This document shows, piece by piece, positions 17,901-28,199 of a stretch of DNA of 64,000 bases. The stretch's first letter is position 1; the number at the start of each line of letters is the position of its first letter. The DNA lies in assembly GCA_029936675.1 (NCBI GenBank), contig JAPYSB010000006.1:1-64000 (forward strand), in the 5' to 3' direction. A program made the position numbers and the translations under genes. Source of the DNA: Dehalococcoidia bacterium. Its GTDB lineage: Bacteria; Chloroflexota; Dehalococcoidia; Lucifugimonadales; UBA826. The notes beneath the pieces are model-generated. The model was given only the letters and a program-made list of their open reading frames with translations. It did not search any database and was not told where the DNA came from.

Positions 17901-18089
17901 ATGGTGACGGATTACTCCCTTGGAGACATCATAACCTTGAAGAAAAAACACCCGTGTGGGGAGGTGGTATGGAAGGTAGACAGGATAGGGGCGGATATAG
18001 GAATTGTGTGCCAGGGGTGTAATCGAAGACTTATCATAGCAAGATCGGATTTAGAAAAGAGAACTCGATCTCATAAAAAACCGGAATGA
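17901..18089 (+). CDS. DUF951 family small protein
   Basis: This 62-residue basic protein matches the DUF951 pattern: a YSLGDIITLKKKHPCG opening and a CQGCNR turn. The two- to three-cysteine arrangement and basic tail suggest a small nucleic-acid-binding or zinc-binding protein. Function is not established in the family, which is found mainly in Firmicutes and Chloroflexota. An AGGAG site precedes the ATG. Confidence 0.85.
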   Translation: MVTDYSLGDIITLKKKHPCGEVVWKVDRIGADIGIVCQGCNRRLIIARSDLEKRTRSHKKPE

Positions 18090-18199
18090 GCTTGCGGGCC
18101 AGCAATTTGGAAATATGAAATACTCATTGACACGGTTGGTGTCCGTATTTAAGATTGGATTCTTCTCAATAAAACCGCGATATCAGGAGGCCAATCAAG

Positions 18200-18730
18200 T
18201 TGCTGGAACTCGAAATCGAAAGTATTCGTGTGAGACAAGAAACTCAGCAAAGGGCAGTTGTACTAAAAGTCAAAGACTCGGATTTGTACCTGCCTATATT
18301 CGTTGGTCAATTCGAAGTTGAAGCTATCAGGTTCAAGCTCATGGAGGTGGAAGTTCAAAGGCCAATGACACATGATTTACTTGGATCTGTAATTGGAGAT
18401 TTGGGTGGAACTATACACAGTATTGTTGTGTCAGAACTTAAGAATGATACTTTTTTCGCTAAGATTGTAATTGATACCAACGGTACACTAATCGAAATAG
18501 ATGCAAGACCCAGTGATGCTCTTGCATTGGCTGTTCGCTCTGAGGCTCCTATATATGCAGAAGAGGAAGTGGTTGAAAAAGCTGGCGTATCTCTTGATGT
18601 GGAACCTGAAGACACCAATATTGAAGGATCTGAAGAAAAGCAGGTAAATGAAGAAGAATTAGAGGGCCTTTCGGCCTTTACCGATTTTATCGATTCCCTA
18701 GATTTAGAAGACATAGGCAACAAGGGTTGA
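18200..18730 (+). CDS. DUF151 bifunctional nuclease-family protein
   Basis: The 176-residue protein begins at TTG 18200 behind CAGGAGG. It contains the DUF151 core: LPIFVGQFEVEAI, RPMTHDLL and IDARPSDALALAVRS segments over residues ~30-125. An acidic C-terminal tail of about 45 residues follows. Family members have been reported to have DNase/RNase activity; the physiological role is unclear. It is the last gene before the ATP synthase operon. Confidence 0.88.
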   Translation: MLELEIESIRVRQETQQRAVVLKVKDSDLYLPIFVGQFEVEAIRFKLMEVEVQRPMTHDLLGSVIGDLGGTIHSIVVSELKNDTFFAKIVIDTNGTLIEIDARPSDALALAVRSEAPIYAEEEVVEKAGVSLDVEPEDTNIEGSEEKQVNEEELEGLSAFTDFIDSLDLEDIGNKG

Positions 18731-18740
18731 GAAACTCTAT

Positions 18741-18778
18741 CAATGAATTTTTGACCCAAAGAAATTCATTGTGATAAA
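18741..18778 (+). promoter_or_regulatory. promoter within a perfect dyad, upstream of the atp operon
   Basis: CAATGAATTT (18741-18750) and AAATTCATTG (18762-18771) are perfect 10-bp inverted repeats around an 11-base spacer. The spacer begins with a -35-like TTGACC (18751-18756). An extended -10, TG-T-GATAAA (hexamer 18773-18778), lies 16 bases downstream. A protein bound to the dyad would block this promoter. No U-run follows, so it is not a terminator. Confidence 0.5.
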
Positions 18779-18804
18779 GTTAACAAGCGTTCATGTGAGG
18801 CCTT

Positions 18805-19029
18805 ATGAGTACCAAAAAATATGGGGCTATTGTTCGTTTGGTGGGGATTGGATGGTACGTTGGTATTTGTATAGGCTTTGGCGCCTGGGCGGGTCTGTGG
18901 GCTGATAACCGACTTGGACTCAGCCCAATACTCACCCTCGCTGGAATCGCCATCGGTCTTGTGGTGGCTCTGGCCGGTATGATAAGAATGCTGATGGCAG
19001 TCCTTAGATATGTCTCAGAATCCGATTGA
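18805..19029 (+). CDS. AtpZ/AtpI-like ATP synthase accessory membrane protein
   Basis: The 74-residue protein has two hydrophobic segments (about 11-32 and 41-66) separated by a short W-x-D-x-x-L turn, typical of AtpZ/AtpI-type proteins. These are encoded just ahead of atpB and help assemble the c-ring or carry Mg/Ca ions. It is the first gene of the atp operon, 18 bases before atpB. Confidence 0.78.
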   Translation: MSTKKYGAIVRLVGIGWYVGICIGFGAWAGLWADNRLGLSPILTLAGIAIGLVVALAGMIRMLMAVLRYVSESD

Positions 19030-19047
19030 TTAGGAGTTTCAAAAGTA

Positions 19048-20211
19048 GTGTCAAAGATACTGGGTAACCCCAGATCATTAGCTATATTGATAATATGCGT
19101 GGCGGTGCTCGCGATAAGCATATTTGGTGGAGCCTTAGGTAATACTTTGGGGTTTGGCTTTTTCGCATCTTCTTTGCCAGCAATTCAACTTCCTGCAGAA
19201 AAAATAGCTGACGGCTTTAATACGCCAGTCGGTAAATGGGACCTGATGAACACGATGGTTACTACTTGGTTAGCCATGTTAGTGCTCATAGTTGTATCTT
19301 TAATAATAAGAAGAAATCTGAAAGATGTACCAGGTAGGCTTCAAGCTCTATTTGAAGTAATAATGGAATTTTTTCTCTCTCTTTGTGAACAGATAGCCGG
19401 CAAAGAGAAAGCTAGAAGATTTTTCCCGCTAGTTTTCACAATTTTTATTTTTATAGTTGCGGCAAACTGGATGGGAATTTTACCCGGTTTTGGTACTGTA
19501 GGTCGTATTGCGGGACCTGAAGAAATTGCACATCACCATGATGCCCACGATTATCATGATCCAGCTCTGGTGACGACGACGCATGAGTCAAAGGAAAGCA
19601 AAGCAGAACCACATGGTTCTGATGAAGCCCAAGGGGATGGTCATGACTCGCATCTAGACACAGTTAAATTACATGTGTTTCGGGATTATAAAGCTATACC
19701 CGTAGCGGCTTTGTTACTAGGGTCTTTGGAAGAGGAGCTTACATTTTCCCAATATAAAGAAAAGGACGGCAATGTGGGCGAGGGAAAGAGGGCAGGCCAC
19801 CTAGTTCCTTTTTTGAGAAGCGCTAACACAGATCTAAATATGTCGTTAGCAATTGCCTTAATTGCAATGGTGATGGTCCATTTTTGGGGATTTAGTATCC
19901 TTGGATTTTTTGGCCATGCGGGAAAATTTATAAACTTCAAATCGGGGCCAATTGGATTCTTTGTCGGTATCCTTGAACTCATAAGTGAATTGGGGAGGAT
20001 AATCAGTTTCACCTTCAGATTATTTGGCAATATATTTGCTGGTGAAGTTCTTCTCATGGCTATGGCATTCTTGTTGCCACTGATAGGGATAATTCCATTC
20101 CTAGGTTTGGAGTTGTTTGTTGGATTAATACAGGCTTTTGTGTTTGCAATGCTTACCCTGGTGTTCGCATCCATGGCAAGTATAAGTCACGATGATGGAG
20201 ATAATCACTGA
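19048..20211 (+). CDS. atpB: F1Fo ATP synthase subunit a
   Basis: Subunit a forms the proton half-channels of the Fo motor. The 387-residue protein starts at GTG. It is much longer than the common 230-280 residues because of a hydrophilic insert of about 95 residues (155-250). The insert holds ten histidines between 162 and 209, starting with H162-H163-H164. The essential stator arginine is R324 in FTFRLFGN, and membrane segments lie before 150 and after 260. The order atpZ-B-E-F-H-A-G-D-C is standard. The insert is probably on one membrane face; metal binding is speculation. Confidence 0.93.
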   Translation: MSKILGNPRSLAILIICVAVLAISIFGGALGNTLGFGFFASSLPAIQLPAEKIADGFNTPVGKWDLMNTMVTTWLAMLVLIVVSLIIRRNLKDVPGRLQALFEVIMEFFLSLCEQIAGKEKARRFFPLVFTIFIFIVAANWMGILPGFGTVGRIAGPEEIAHHHDAHDYHDPALVTTTHESKESKAEPHGSDEAQGDGHDSHLDTVKLHVFRDYKAIPVAALLLGSLEEELTFSQYKEKDGNVGEGKRAGHLVPFLRSANTDLNMSLAIALIAMVMVHFWGFSILGFFGHAGKFINFKSGPIGFFVGILELISELGRIISFTFRLFGNIFAGEVLLMAMAFLLPLIGIIPFLGLELFVGLIQAFVFAMLTLVFASMASISHDDGDNH

Positions 20212-20252
20212 AACGCTAATTGAGACAGCTTCAGCGAAAACAAAAAACGTAA

Positions 20253-20498
<246 letters not shown>

Positions 20499-20575
20499 GG
20501 GTTAGGTCTCATTTAGCACCTTGATAGCCATTGGAATATGGGTGCCGGCGAGTACTTCATAAATAGGAGTTCGGT

Positions 20576-21073
20576 ATGGGAGATCTTGGAATAAATCTGC
20601 CAGGACTGATAACACAGATTATCAGTTTTGTAATATTGTTTGTAATATTGTCAAAGGTTTTGTATAAACCTTTGGTGGCTATGTTGGATCAAAGAGCAGA
20701 AAAAATCACAGCTGGATTGGAGGCTGCGGAAAAGGCAAAAGAAGAGGCAGCCAGGTCAGAAGAAGCCATTCAAGAGCAACTTCAAGAAGCTAGATCTGAA
20801 GGACAGAAATTGGTTACTCAAGCAAGAGAGACCGCTGACAGATTTAGGGAAGAGGAGATGGCCAAAATAAAAGAGGAACTAGATGCAGAAAGATCTAGGG
20901 CGGAATCCAACATCCAGAGAGAGAGAGATGCGGCAATAGAGGAGCTTCGTAAAGAGTTTGCAGGTCTGGCTATTACAGCTGCAGAAAAGGTTGTGAAAAC
21001 TTCACTTGATGAAGAAGGGCATCGTGCTCTTATCGAAGGTGTTTTGAACGAAGAAGGGTCAAGGAATAACTAG
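20576..21073 (+). CDS. atpF: F1Fo ATP synthase subunit b
   Basis: The 165-residue protein has one N-terminal membrane helix (about 10-30) followed by a long Glu/Lys/Arg/Ala-rich coiled coil. This is the architecture of the peripheral-stalk b subunit that ties subunit a to delta and F1. A single b gene is present, so the stalk is probably a homodimer. atpH starts two bases after its stop. Confidence 0.93.
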   Translation: MGDLGINLPGLITQIISFVILFVILSKVLYKPLVAMLDQRAEKITAGLEAAEKAKEEAARSEEAIQEQLQEARSEGQKLVTQARETADRFREEEMAKIKEELDAERSRAESNIQRERDAAIEELRKEFAGLAITAAEKVVKTSLDEEGHRALIEGVLNEEGSRNN

Positions 21074-21075
21074 GT

Positions 21076-21609
21076 ATGGCTTTGTCAGCAAGAAGATATG
21101 CGCAAGCGTTATTTTTGATAGCCGAGGAGAAAGGCGATCAAGATCAATGGCTTGCGGATCTAGAAGTGCTGGCAAGTTCCTCCAGGAATTCTGATTTCAT
21201 CGCGTTTATAGACTCTCCAAAAATTGAAAATGTAAAGAAAATAAAACTCATTAAGGAAGCCTTCTCCAAATCTATTTCAGATCTGGCATTGAATTTGGTT
21301 TCTTTGCTGGCTACCCGGAACTCTGTAGCTTCCCTTTCCAGTATTGCAGACGCATATCAAGAATTGGTTGATTCAGAAAAAGGCGTCGAACGAGCAGAGA
21401 TTGTTTCTGCAGTTAAGCTCACTGACGAGCAAGAAAAAGGCATAGTGGATAAATTGACTCAGATGCTAGAGAAAGAACTATCAGTTACAACCTATGTTGA
21501 TGAGTCCATTCTTGGGGGCTATTTAGCTAGAGTAGGCGATAGATTGCTAGACGGAAGTGTTAAAACTCAATTGGAAGATATGCGTAGAGAGCTCATTAGA
21601 GGAACTTGA
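21076..21609 (+). CDS. atpH: F1Fo ATP synthase subunit delta
   Basis: The 177-residue protein is the OSCP/delta subunit that caps the alpha3beta3 hexamer and joins it to subunit b. It opens with SARRYAQALF, the family's N-terminal signature, and closes with the GGYLARVGDRLLDGSVKTQLEDM segment, the conserved C-terminal motif. It follows atpF almost directly and precedes atpA by 62 bases. Confidence 0.93.
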   Translation: MALSARRYAQALFLIAEEKGDQDQWLADLEVLASSSRNSDFIAFIDSPKIENVKKIKLIKEAFSKSISDLALNLVSLLATRNSVASLSSIADAYQELVDSEKGVERAEIVSAVKLTDEQEKGIVDKLTQMLEKELSVTTYVDESILGGYLARVGDRLLDGSVKTQLEDMRRELIRGT

Positions 21610-21671
21610 ATTTAGGCTAATGTATTTGAAAAACAAAATAAGCGGGTTATTCCCATAAAACGGAGGGTGAT

Positions 21672-23186
21672 ATGGCCGTCAGAGGACAGGACATAGCATC
21701 GGTAATAAAAAAACAAATTGAAGGCTTCGGTACCGACCTCGGTATGGTTGATGTTGGGACTGTGATCGAAGTAGGGGATGGTATTGCCCGAGTACATGGT
21801 TTGTCCGGTGTTGCCTACAACGAGTTAGTGGAATTCGAGGGAGGAGTGGCTGGAATGGCTCTGAACCTCGAGGAAGATAGTGTTGGTATCGTGGTTCTAG
21901 GGGATCCATCAGGGATCAGCGAAGGTACCGAGGTTAGAGGAACTGGAAGGGTAATGCAGGTTCCTGTTGGGGAAGGACTATTAGGTAGGGTGGTTGATGG
22001 GATTGGTAACGCAATCGATGGAAAGGGTCCGGTTGATACCACAGAGAGGAGGGAAGTGGAAATTGTCGCCCCCAACGTAGCAATAAGGAAGTCTGTTGAC
22101 ACCCCTGTGCAGACTGGTATCAAAGCTGTGGATGCAATGATACCAATCGGACGTGGGCAAAGAGAGTTGATTATTGGAGACCGTACAACAGGTAAAACAG
22201 CCATATGTATCGACGCAATCGTTAACCAGAAGGGTGGAGATATGATTTGCGTCTATGTCGCCATTGGCCAGAAAGTGGGCAAGGTCGCTCAGATAGTTGG
22301 AATCCTAGAACAACAGGGCGCGATGGAACACACAATTGTTGTCGCTGCCAACGCGTCTGATCCGGCTCCGGCTCAATACTTGGCCCCATATACAGGGTGT
22401 GCCATGGCTGAATATTTCATGGCTCAAGGTAAAGATGTCTTAATAGCCTATGACGACTTGTCCAAACACGCCTGGGCCTACAGGCAGATGTCGTTGCTAC
22501 TGCGACGCCCACCCGGTCGAGAAGCCTATCCTGGAGATGTTTTTTATCTTCACAGTAGATTGTTAGAAAGAGCTGCAAAGATGGATGACGCTCATGGTGG
22601 CGGATCAATAACAGCTTTACCAGTCATTGAAACTCAGGCCGGAGACGTGTCGGCTTATGTGCCCACTAATGTCATATCCATTACAGACGGGCAAATATAC
22701 TTGGAACCGGAGTTATTCAACTCAGGTACACGGCCAGCTGTTAACGTTGGAGTTTCAGTGTCTCGTGTAGGAAGCGCAGCCCAAACTAGGGCAATGAGGG
22801 CAGTTGCAGGACAGCTAAGACTTGAGCTAGCACAATACAGGGAACTTGTAACTTTTGCTCAATTTGGGACCGATGATCTTGATGCTTCTACTCGTAGACA
22901 GCTGGAGAGAGGACAGAGAAGTGTTGAGGTATTGAAGCAAGGTCAAAACGTGCCCTTGCCAGTTGAACAACAAGTCGTTATTTTGTATGCCCTAAACGAA
23001 GGATATTTGGACGACGTGGAAATACCTGAGGTAATTGGTTGGGAAGAGGCCCTCCATGCATATATGAGTTCTAACCATGGAGATCTTTTGAAGGCTATAT
23101 CAGATGAGGCTGATCTGAGTGATGATTCTCGAGCGTCGCTGAATTCTGCGATAGAGGAATTCAAGAAAAGCGGGCTGGCTAACTAA
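21672..23186 (+). CDS. atpA: F1Fo ATP synthase subunit alpha
   Basis: The 504-residue noncatalytic nucleotide-binding subunit has the Walker A GDRTTGKT (169-176). The conserved [14 protein letters not shown] lead-in is followed by [11 protein letters not shown], the [19 protein letters not shown] loop and a C-terminal helical domain. A GGAGGGTGAT ribosome binding site precedes the ATG. atpG begins immediately after its stop. Confidence 0.96.
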   Translation: MAVRGQDIASVIKKQIEGFGTDLGMVDVGTVIEVGDGIARVHGLSGVAYNELVEFEGGVAGMALNLEEDSVGIVVLGDPSGISEGTEVRGTGRVMQVPVGEGLLGRVVDGIGNAIDGKGPVDTTERREVEIVAPNVAIRKSVDTPVQTGIKAVDAMIPIGRGQRELIIGDRTTGKTAICIDAIVNQKGGDMICVYVAIGQKVGKVAQIVGILEQQGAMEHTIVVAANASDPAPAQYLAPYTGCAMAEYFMAQGKDVLIAYDDLSKHAWAYRQMSLLLRRPPGREAYPGDVFYLHSRLLERAAKMDDAHGGGSITALPVIETQAGDVSAYVPTNVISITDGQIYLEPELFNSGTRPAVNVGVSVSRVGSAAQTRAMRAVAGQLRLELAQYRELVTFAQFGTDDLDASTRRQLERGQRSVEVLKQGQNVPLPVEQQVVILYALNEGYLDDVEIPEVIGWEEALHAYMSSNHGDLLKAISDEADLSDDSRASLNSAIEEFKKSGLAN

Positions 23187-24044
23187 ATGGCTAGTGTTAG
23201 ACAAATAGCTAGGCGTATCAGAAGCGTCGAAAATACGGCAAAAATTACTAAAGCTATGTCTATGATCGCTGCTTCGAAATTGAGAAGAAGCCAAGACGCT
23301 GCCACCCAAGGTAGATCGTACGCGGAAAATATGGCTGCGATAGTCTCCAATGTGGTTTTTCAGGTGGATGATGATGAATCCCACCAACCCTTGTTGGAAA
23401 GCCGCCTGATAAAAAATACCGGAATTGCCATAATTGCACCAGACAGAGGTCTTACGGGTGGGCTTAATGCCAACATATTGAGATCTGCTAGCGATTTTAT
23501 CAAATCACAAAACGCTCCTGTTAAAGTAGTAGCGGTAGGGAAAAAAAGCCTTGATTTTGCAAAACGAAATAACCTTGAAATAATTGCTGAATATACCGGA
23601 ATAAGTGATAGGCCTAGTCCCAATGACACCCTTCCGATTGCAGGGGATATAACGGAAGCGTTTTCAAATGAAATTGTGGATTCGTTCCATATAGTCTATG
23701 GCCAGTTTGTAAACACAACACTTCAGAGACCTGTTATAGAACCATTACTCCCGGTGATACCTAGTGGAACCGCAGCCAATGCTGTTGGCTATATATTTGA
23801 ACCAAACGCAGCTGAAATTCTTGGAAGATTGCTTCCAAGGTACGTTGAAACTTTGGTACATCATGCGGTACTGGAAGGGAATGCAAGCGAGCAGTCAGCA
23901 AGAATGGTAGCTATGAATCAGGCCACTGATAATGCCAACGAAATGGTTGAAGATCTGACCTTGCTAATGAATAAATTAAGACAAGAGAAAATCACGACGG
24001 AACTCCTCGATATTGTTGGGGGAGTAGCCGCACTTGAAAGCTAA
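23187..24044 (+). CDS. atpG: F1Fo ATP synthase subunit gamma
   Basis: The 285-residue rotor shaft subunit opens with RRIRSVENTAKITKAM, the conserved N-terminal helix, and has DRGLTGGLNANI near residue 90. It ends with ARMVAMNQATDNANEMVEDL and a helical tail, as in all gamma subunits. The ATG directly abuts the atpA stop codon. Residues 185-215 differ in length from the E. coli protein, but nothing essential is missing. Confidence 0.95.
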   Translation: MASVRQIARRIRSVENTAKITKAMSMIAASKLRRSQDAATQGRSYAENMAAIVSNVVFQVDDDESHQPLLESRLIKNTGIAIIAPDRGLTGGLNANILRSASDFIKSQNAPVKVVAVGKKSLDFAKRNNLEIIAEYTGISDRPSPNDTLPIAGDITEAFSNEIVDSFHIVYGQFVNTTLQRPVIEPLLPVIPSGTAANAVGYIFEPNAAEILGRLLPRYVETLVHHAVLEGNASEQSARMVAMNQATDNANEMVEDLTLLMNKLRQEKITTELLDIVGGVAALES

Positions 24045-24063
24045 GAAATTTAAGGCTGTTTAG

Positions 24064-25476
<1,413 letters not shown>

Positions 25477-25493
25477 TTTTTAAAGGAGGTACT

Positions 25494-25733
25494 GTGAAAT
25501 TAGAAATTGTAACAACTGAAGAAACTATTTTTTCGGACGACGTTGATATAGTTATAGCACCAGGAGCGGAAGGCCAATTAGGGATACTCCCTAGGCATGC
25601 TTCTTTGCTTACGGCTCTTAACTCAGGGGATATTGTGGTGCGAAAAGATGGTCAAGAATCAGTTATAAAAGTTGATGGTGGGTTCCTAGAGGTTGCCGGG
25701 GACCATGTCAGAGTACTAGCCAATAGCAATTAA
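25494..25733 (+). CDS. atpC: F1Fo ATP synthase subunit epsilon, short form
   Basis: The 79-residue protein contains only the N-terminal beta-sandwich (IAPGAEGQLGILPRHASLL motif) and stops with TAA right after the VRVLANSN strand. Typical epsilon subunits have about 130-140 residues and add a two-helix C-terminal hairpin that inhibits ATP hydrolysis. That inhibitory arm is absent here, as in some natural short epsilons (for example green sulfur bacteria). AAAGGAGG precedes the start, a GTG followed by AAA. It closes the atp operon and converges with rex. Confidence 0.92.
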   Translation: MKLEIVTTEETIFSDDVDIVIAPGAEGQLGILPRHASLLTALNSGDIVVRKDGQESVIKVDGGFLEVAGDHVRVLANSN

Positions 25734-25752
25734 TAATTCCCACTTTAATTAT

Positions 25753-26400
25753 TTAATGAGCATCCTTCATATAGAAAGTCATAGACTGCAAAGATAAAAC
25801 AGGGTCAATATTTCTCATAACTACATTGGCCGGCGCAAATGGGGCTATCGGCGCATAATTCAAAATTCCACTTATTCCGTTTTCAACCAAAGTGTCTATC
25901 ACGGATTGGGCTTGATTTGAAGGTACAGCTACTATTCCAATCGATATGCCCTTGGCTTTGACGGTTTTGGCGATTTCTTCCATGGCCTGGACCGTAATAA
26001 TCCCCAATCTAGAGTTGTATTGACCGATATCATTATCAAAGGCTGCAACTATCTCAAAACCTTCAGGAGAGAAGCCTGGGTAGTTTATTATGGCTCTGCC
26101 AAGCCTTCCCAAACCTACCAGACAGGCCTTCCAAGCTCGGTCAATTCCCAATATCTGTCTGAGCTCATCTAGAAGGAATTGGATATTGTATCCCCGTCCC
26201 TGTTTTCCAAATCTTCCAAAATAGCTCAAATCTTTTCGTATTTGAGCAGGTGTCATTTGTAGAAGTTCCCCGAGTTGATGGGAACTTATTACTTCAACTT
26301 TAGAATCAAGTAATTGGCTTAGGACCCTCACATATATGGGTAGCCTCTGAACTACAACTTCAGGTACTTCAATTGGAGCGAGGTTATTGTTGTTTTGCAT
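25753..26400 (-). CDS. rex: redox-sensing transcriptional repressor Rex
   Basis: Rex senses the NADH/NAD+ ratio and represses respiratory and fermentative genes when NADH is low. The 215-residue protein has a winged-helix N-terminal domain with the recognition segment TPAQIRKDLSYFGRFG (~49-64). The Rossmann domain carries LVGLGRLGRAI (~94-104) and a C-terminal swapped helix. It is convergent with the atp operon and divergent from citrate synthase; both are plausible targets, but no clear TTGTGA-N6-TCACAA-type operator is seen. Confidence 0.93.
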   Translation of the reverse strand: MQNNNNLAPIEVPEVVVQRLPIYVRVLSQLLDSKVEVISSHQLGELLQMTPAQIRKDLSYFGRFGKQGRGYNIQFLLDELRQILGIDRAWKACLVGLGRLGRAIINYPGFSPEGFEIVAAFDNDIGQYNSRLGIITVQAMEEIAKTVKAKGISIGIVAVPSNQAQSVIDTLVENGISGILNYAPIAPFAPANVVMRNIDPVLSLQSMTFYMKDAH

Positions 26401-26770
26401 TATTGGGCACTATATGGCTGTTAAGAAAAATGATGCAGAGTGATTGTAGAGCATTTTGGCAAATTAACAAATATTTAACTGGAAAGAGATAAATATTCAA
26501 TGAGAAAGGTTATAATCACGATTGATGAGCACCTCAATCAGAAACCGCACCCCGACTATTAATCGGTAATTATCATTCTAATCACTCCCAATTTGCTGAC
26601 TATTTTTTTCCTTCTTGACTAAAATTTAGCTCAATTGATAAAATTGCAAGGCTTTTTTCTATAAAAAAAGCTTTTTCTTATAAAAACCTGTTAAATTGTT
26701 TCGTCTAGGTGCGACCCCATTGCTCTAGGGTGATACTAAGTTTGTTTGACTAGCTATTGGGAGGTAATCG
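26401..26770 (+). promoter_or_regulatory. intergenic rex/citrate synthase control region
   Basis: This 370-base AT-rich gap holds no gene. A promoter-like TTGACT (26615-26620) - 16 bases - GATAAA (26637-26642) points toward citrate synthase. Just after its expected start lies a weak 8-bp hairpin (GCTTTTTT/AAAAAAGC, 26651-26671) followed by five T residues, which may attenuate or simply reflect AT richness. A TTAACAA half-site occurs near 26464. Confidence 0.35.
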
Positions 26771-27910
26771 ATGACCGAAGAAAATGCAACTCTGTACAGA
26801 GGTTTGCGGGAGGTTTATATAGATAGGACTACATCGAGTTACATAGATGGCAAGGCAGGGAAACTATACTACCGTGGGTTTTCAATTGATGATTTAGCAG
26901 AAAATTGTAGTTTCGAAGAAGTAATATATTTGGTGATGATAGGTGAGCTTCCCACCACAGGGGAGTTGTCTGAATTTGTATCCGACCTAAAAGCGAGCAT
27001 GGAACTTCCTGAGCCCATTATAGATATCATCCGGATCATAAAAGATGCTCATCCAATGGACGTATTGAGGACAGCTATTTCTGCTTTGGCCACCTTTGAT
27101 CCAGAAGTAAATGACAATTCTACAGAAGCCACGTTACGTAAAGGTACCAGGCTAACAGCGCAGGCTCCCACAATAGTTGCTACACACTCTAGAATAAGAG
27201 AGGGTAAAGATCCTATCAAGCCTGATCCGGATCTTAGTATTGCAGCCAATTTTTTGTACATGATCTTTGGAGAGATTCCTGACCCGCAAGATGCAAAGCT
27301 TATTGATAAAGATTTCGTCCTTCACGCTGAACATGGTTTGAACGCTTCTTCCTTTGGGGCAAGGGTTTCAGCTTCGACGCAGGCGGACCTTCATTGTGCA
27401 ATTACTACGGGTATATCGGTTCTTAAAGGACCATCACATGGAGGAGCTGCCGAATCGGTAATGACTATGTCTTTGGAGATTGGTAGCGAGGATAATGCCG
27501 CAGATTATGTTAGAAAGACTTTGGATGGTGGCGGTAGGATTATGGGATTTGGGCATCGAGTTTACAAAGCTATTGACCCGCGTTCCTTGCACCTGCAGGA
27601 TGACCTGAAGGCTTTAGGCGAACGGAAAGGTGAGCCAAAATGGTACTCAATACTACAGAAAGTTCTTGAAGTAATGCAGCCTTATTCCCGAAGGGGTATT
27701 TGTCAGAACGTAGACTTTTTTTCAGGTGCGATGTACTACTTATTAGGGATCCCTGAAGATTTATTTATATCAATATTCGCAGTTGGCCGTATACCCGGAT
27801 GGACCGCTCAGGTAGTTGAGCAGTTTGAAAACAACATCCTTCTGAGGCCCAGACTTCAGTACGTCGGGGAATTAGACAGGGAATTTATTCCGATAGAAGA
27901 CCGTTCTTAG
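26771..27910 (+). CDS. gltA: citrate synthase
   Basis: The 379-residue enzyme condenses acetyl-CoA with oxaloacetate at the entry of the TCA cycle. Catalytic histidines appear in GPSHGGAAE and GFGHRVYKA, and the catalytic aspartate lies in the NVDFFSGAMYYLLGIP segment. Length and the early YRGFSIDDLAENCSFEEV region are typical of short-form (type I, dimeric) bacterial citrate synthases. Close 2-methylcitrate synthases share these features and cannot be excluded. GGGAGG precedes the ATG. Confidence 0.92.
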   Translation: MTEENATLYRGLREVYIDRTTSSYIDGKAGKLYYRGFSIDDLAENCSFEEVIYLVMIGELPTTGELSEFVSDLKASMELPEPIIDIIRIIKDAHPMDVLRTAISALATFDPEVNDNSTEATLRKGTRLTAQAPTIVATHSRIREGKDPIKPDPDLSIAANFLYMIFGEIPDPQDAKLIDKDFVLHAEHGLNASSFGARVSASTQADLHCAITTGISVLKGPSHGGAAESVMTMSLEIGSEDNAADYVRKTLDGGGRIMGFGHRVYKAIDPRSLHLQDDLKALGERKGEPKWYSILQKVLEVMQPYSRRGICQNVDFFSGAMYYLLGIPEDLFISIFAVGRIPGWTAQVVEQFENNILLRPRLQYVGELDREFIPIEDRS

Positions 27911-27954
27911 TTCCTTTCTTAAACCGACTGTTATATCTCTATAAAGGAGTACCT

Positions 27955-28146
27955 TTGAGCAAGAAAATACTGGTGGAAGAATGTACCCATTATTGGGTTG
28001 TAGCTCAACCCAATGGACCGGTGAGCACTGGTCGGTGTAAGCTTTGTGGCCATAAGGAAGAGTTCCGAAATTCGATGCCGGGTTCAGGTTGGGACAGAAG
28101 TGGGCAGGCAAAAAAAAATACGACACCAGAATCAAAATCCAAATAA
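27955..28146 (+). CDS. small zinc-ribbon-like protein
   Basis: The 63-residue protein starts at TTG behind AAAGGAG. It has a C-T-H-Y-W segment and, about 18 residues on, a C-x2-C-G knuckle, giving a Cys/His + Cys-Cys pattern that could bind one zinc. An EEFRNSMPGSGW segment and a basic polar tail follow. I recall similar short uncharacterised proteins in Chloroflexota and actinobacteria, but no function is known to me. It lies between citrate synthase and a MidA-like methyltransferase gene. Confidence 0.72.
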   Translation: MSKKILVEECTHYWVVAQPNGPVSTGRCKLCGHKEEFRNSMPGSGWDRSGQAKKNTTPESKSK

Positions 28147-28199
28147 ACCATAAATTTTAAACAGTAAATCTTTGAGTTACATATTCTGGAGTTGATTAA

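Noticed and set aside
26401-26500. Rex operator in its own promoter region
   Set aside because: Only a TTAACAA half-site is seen, without the matching inverted half at proper spacing.
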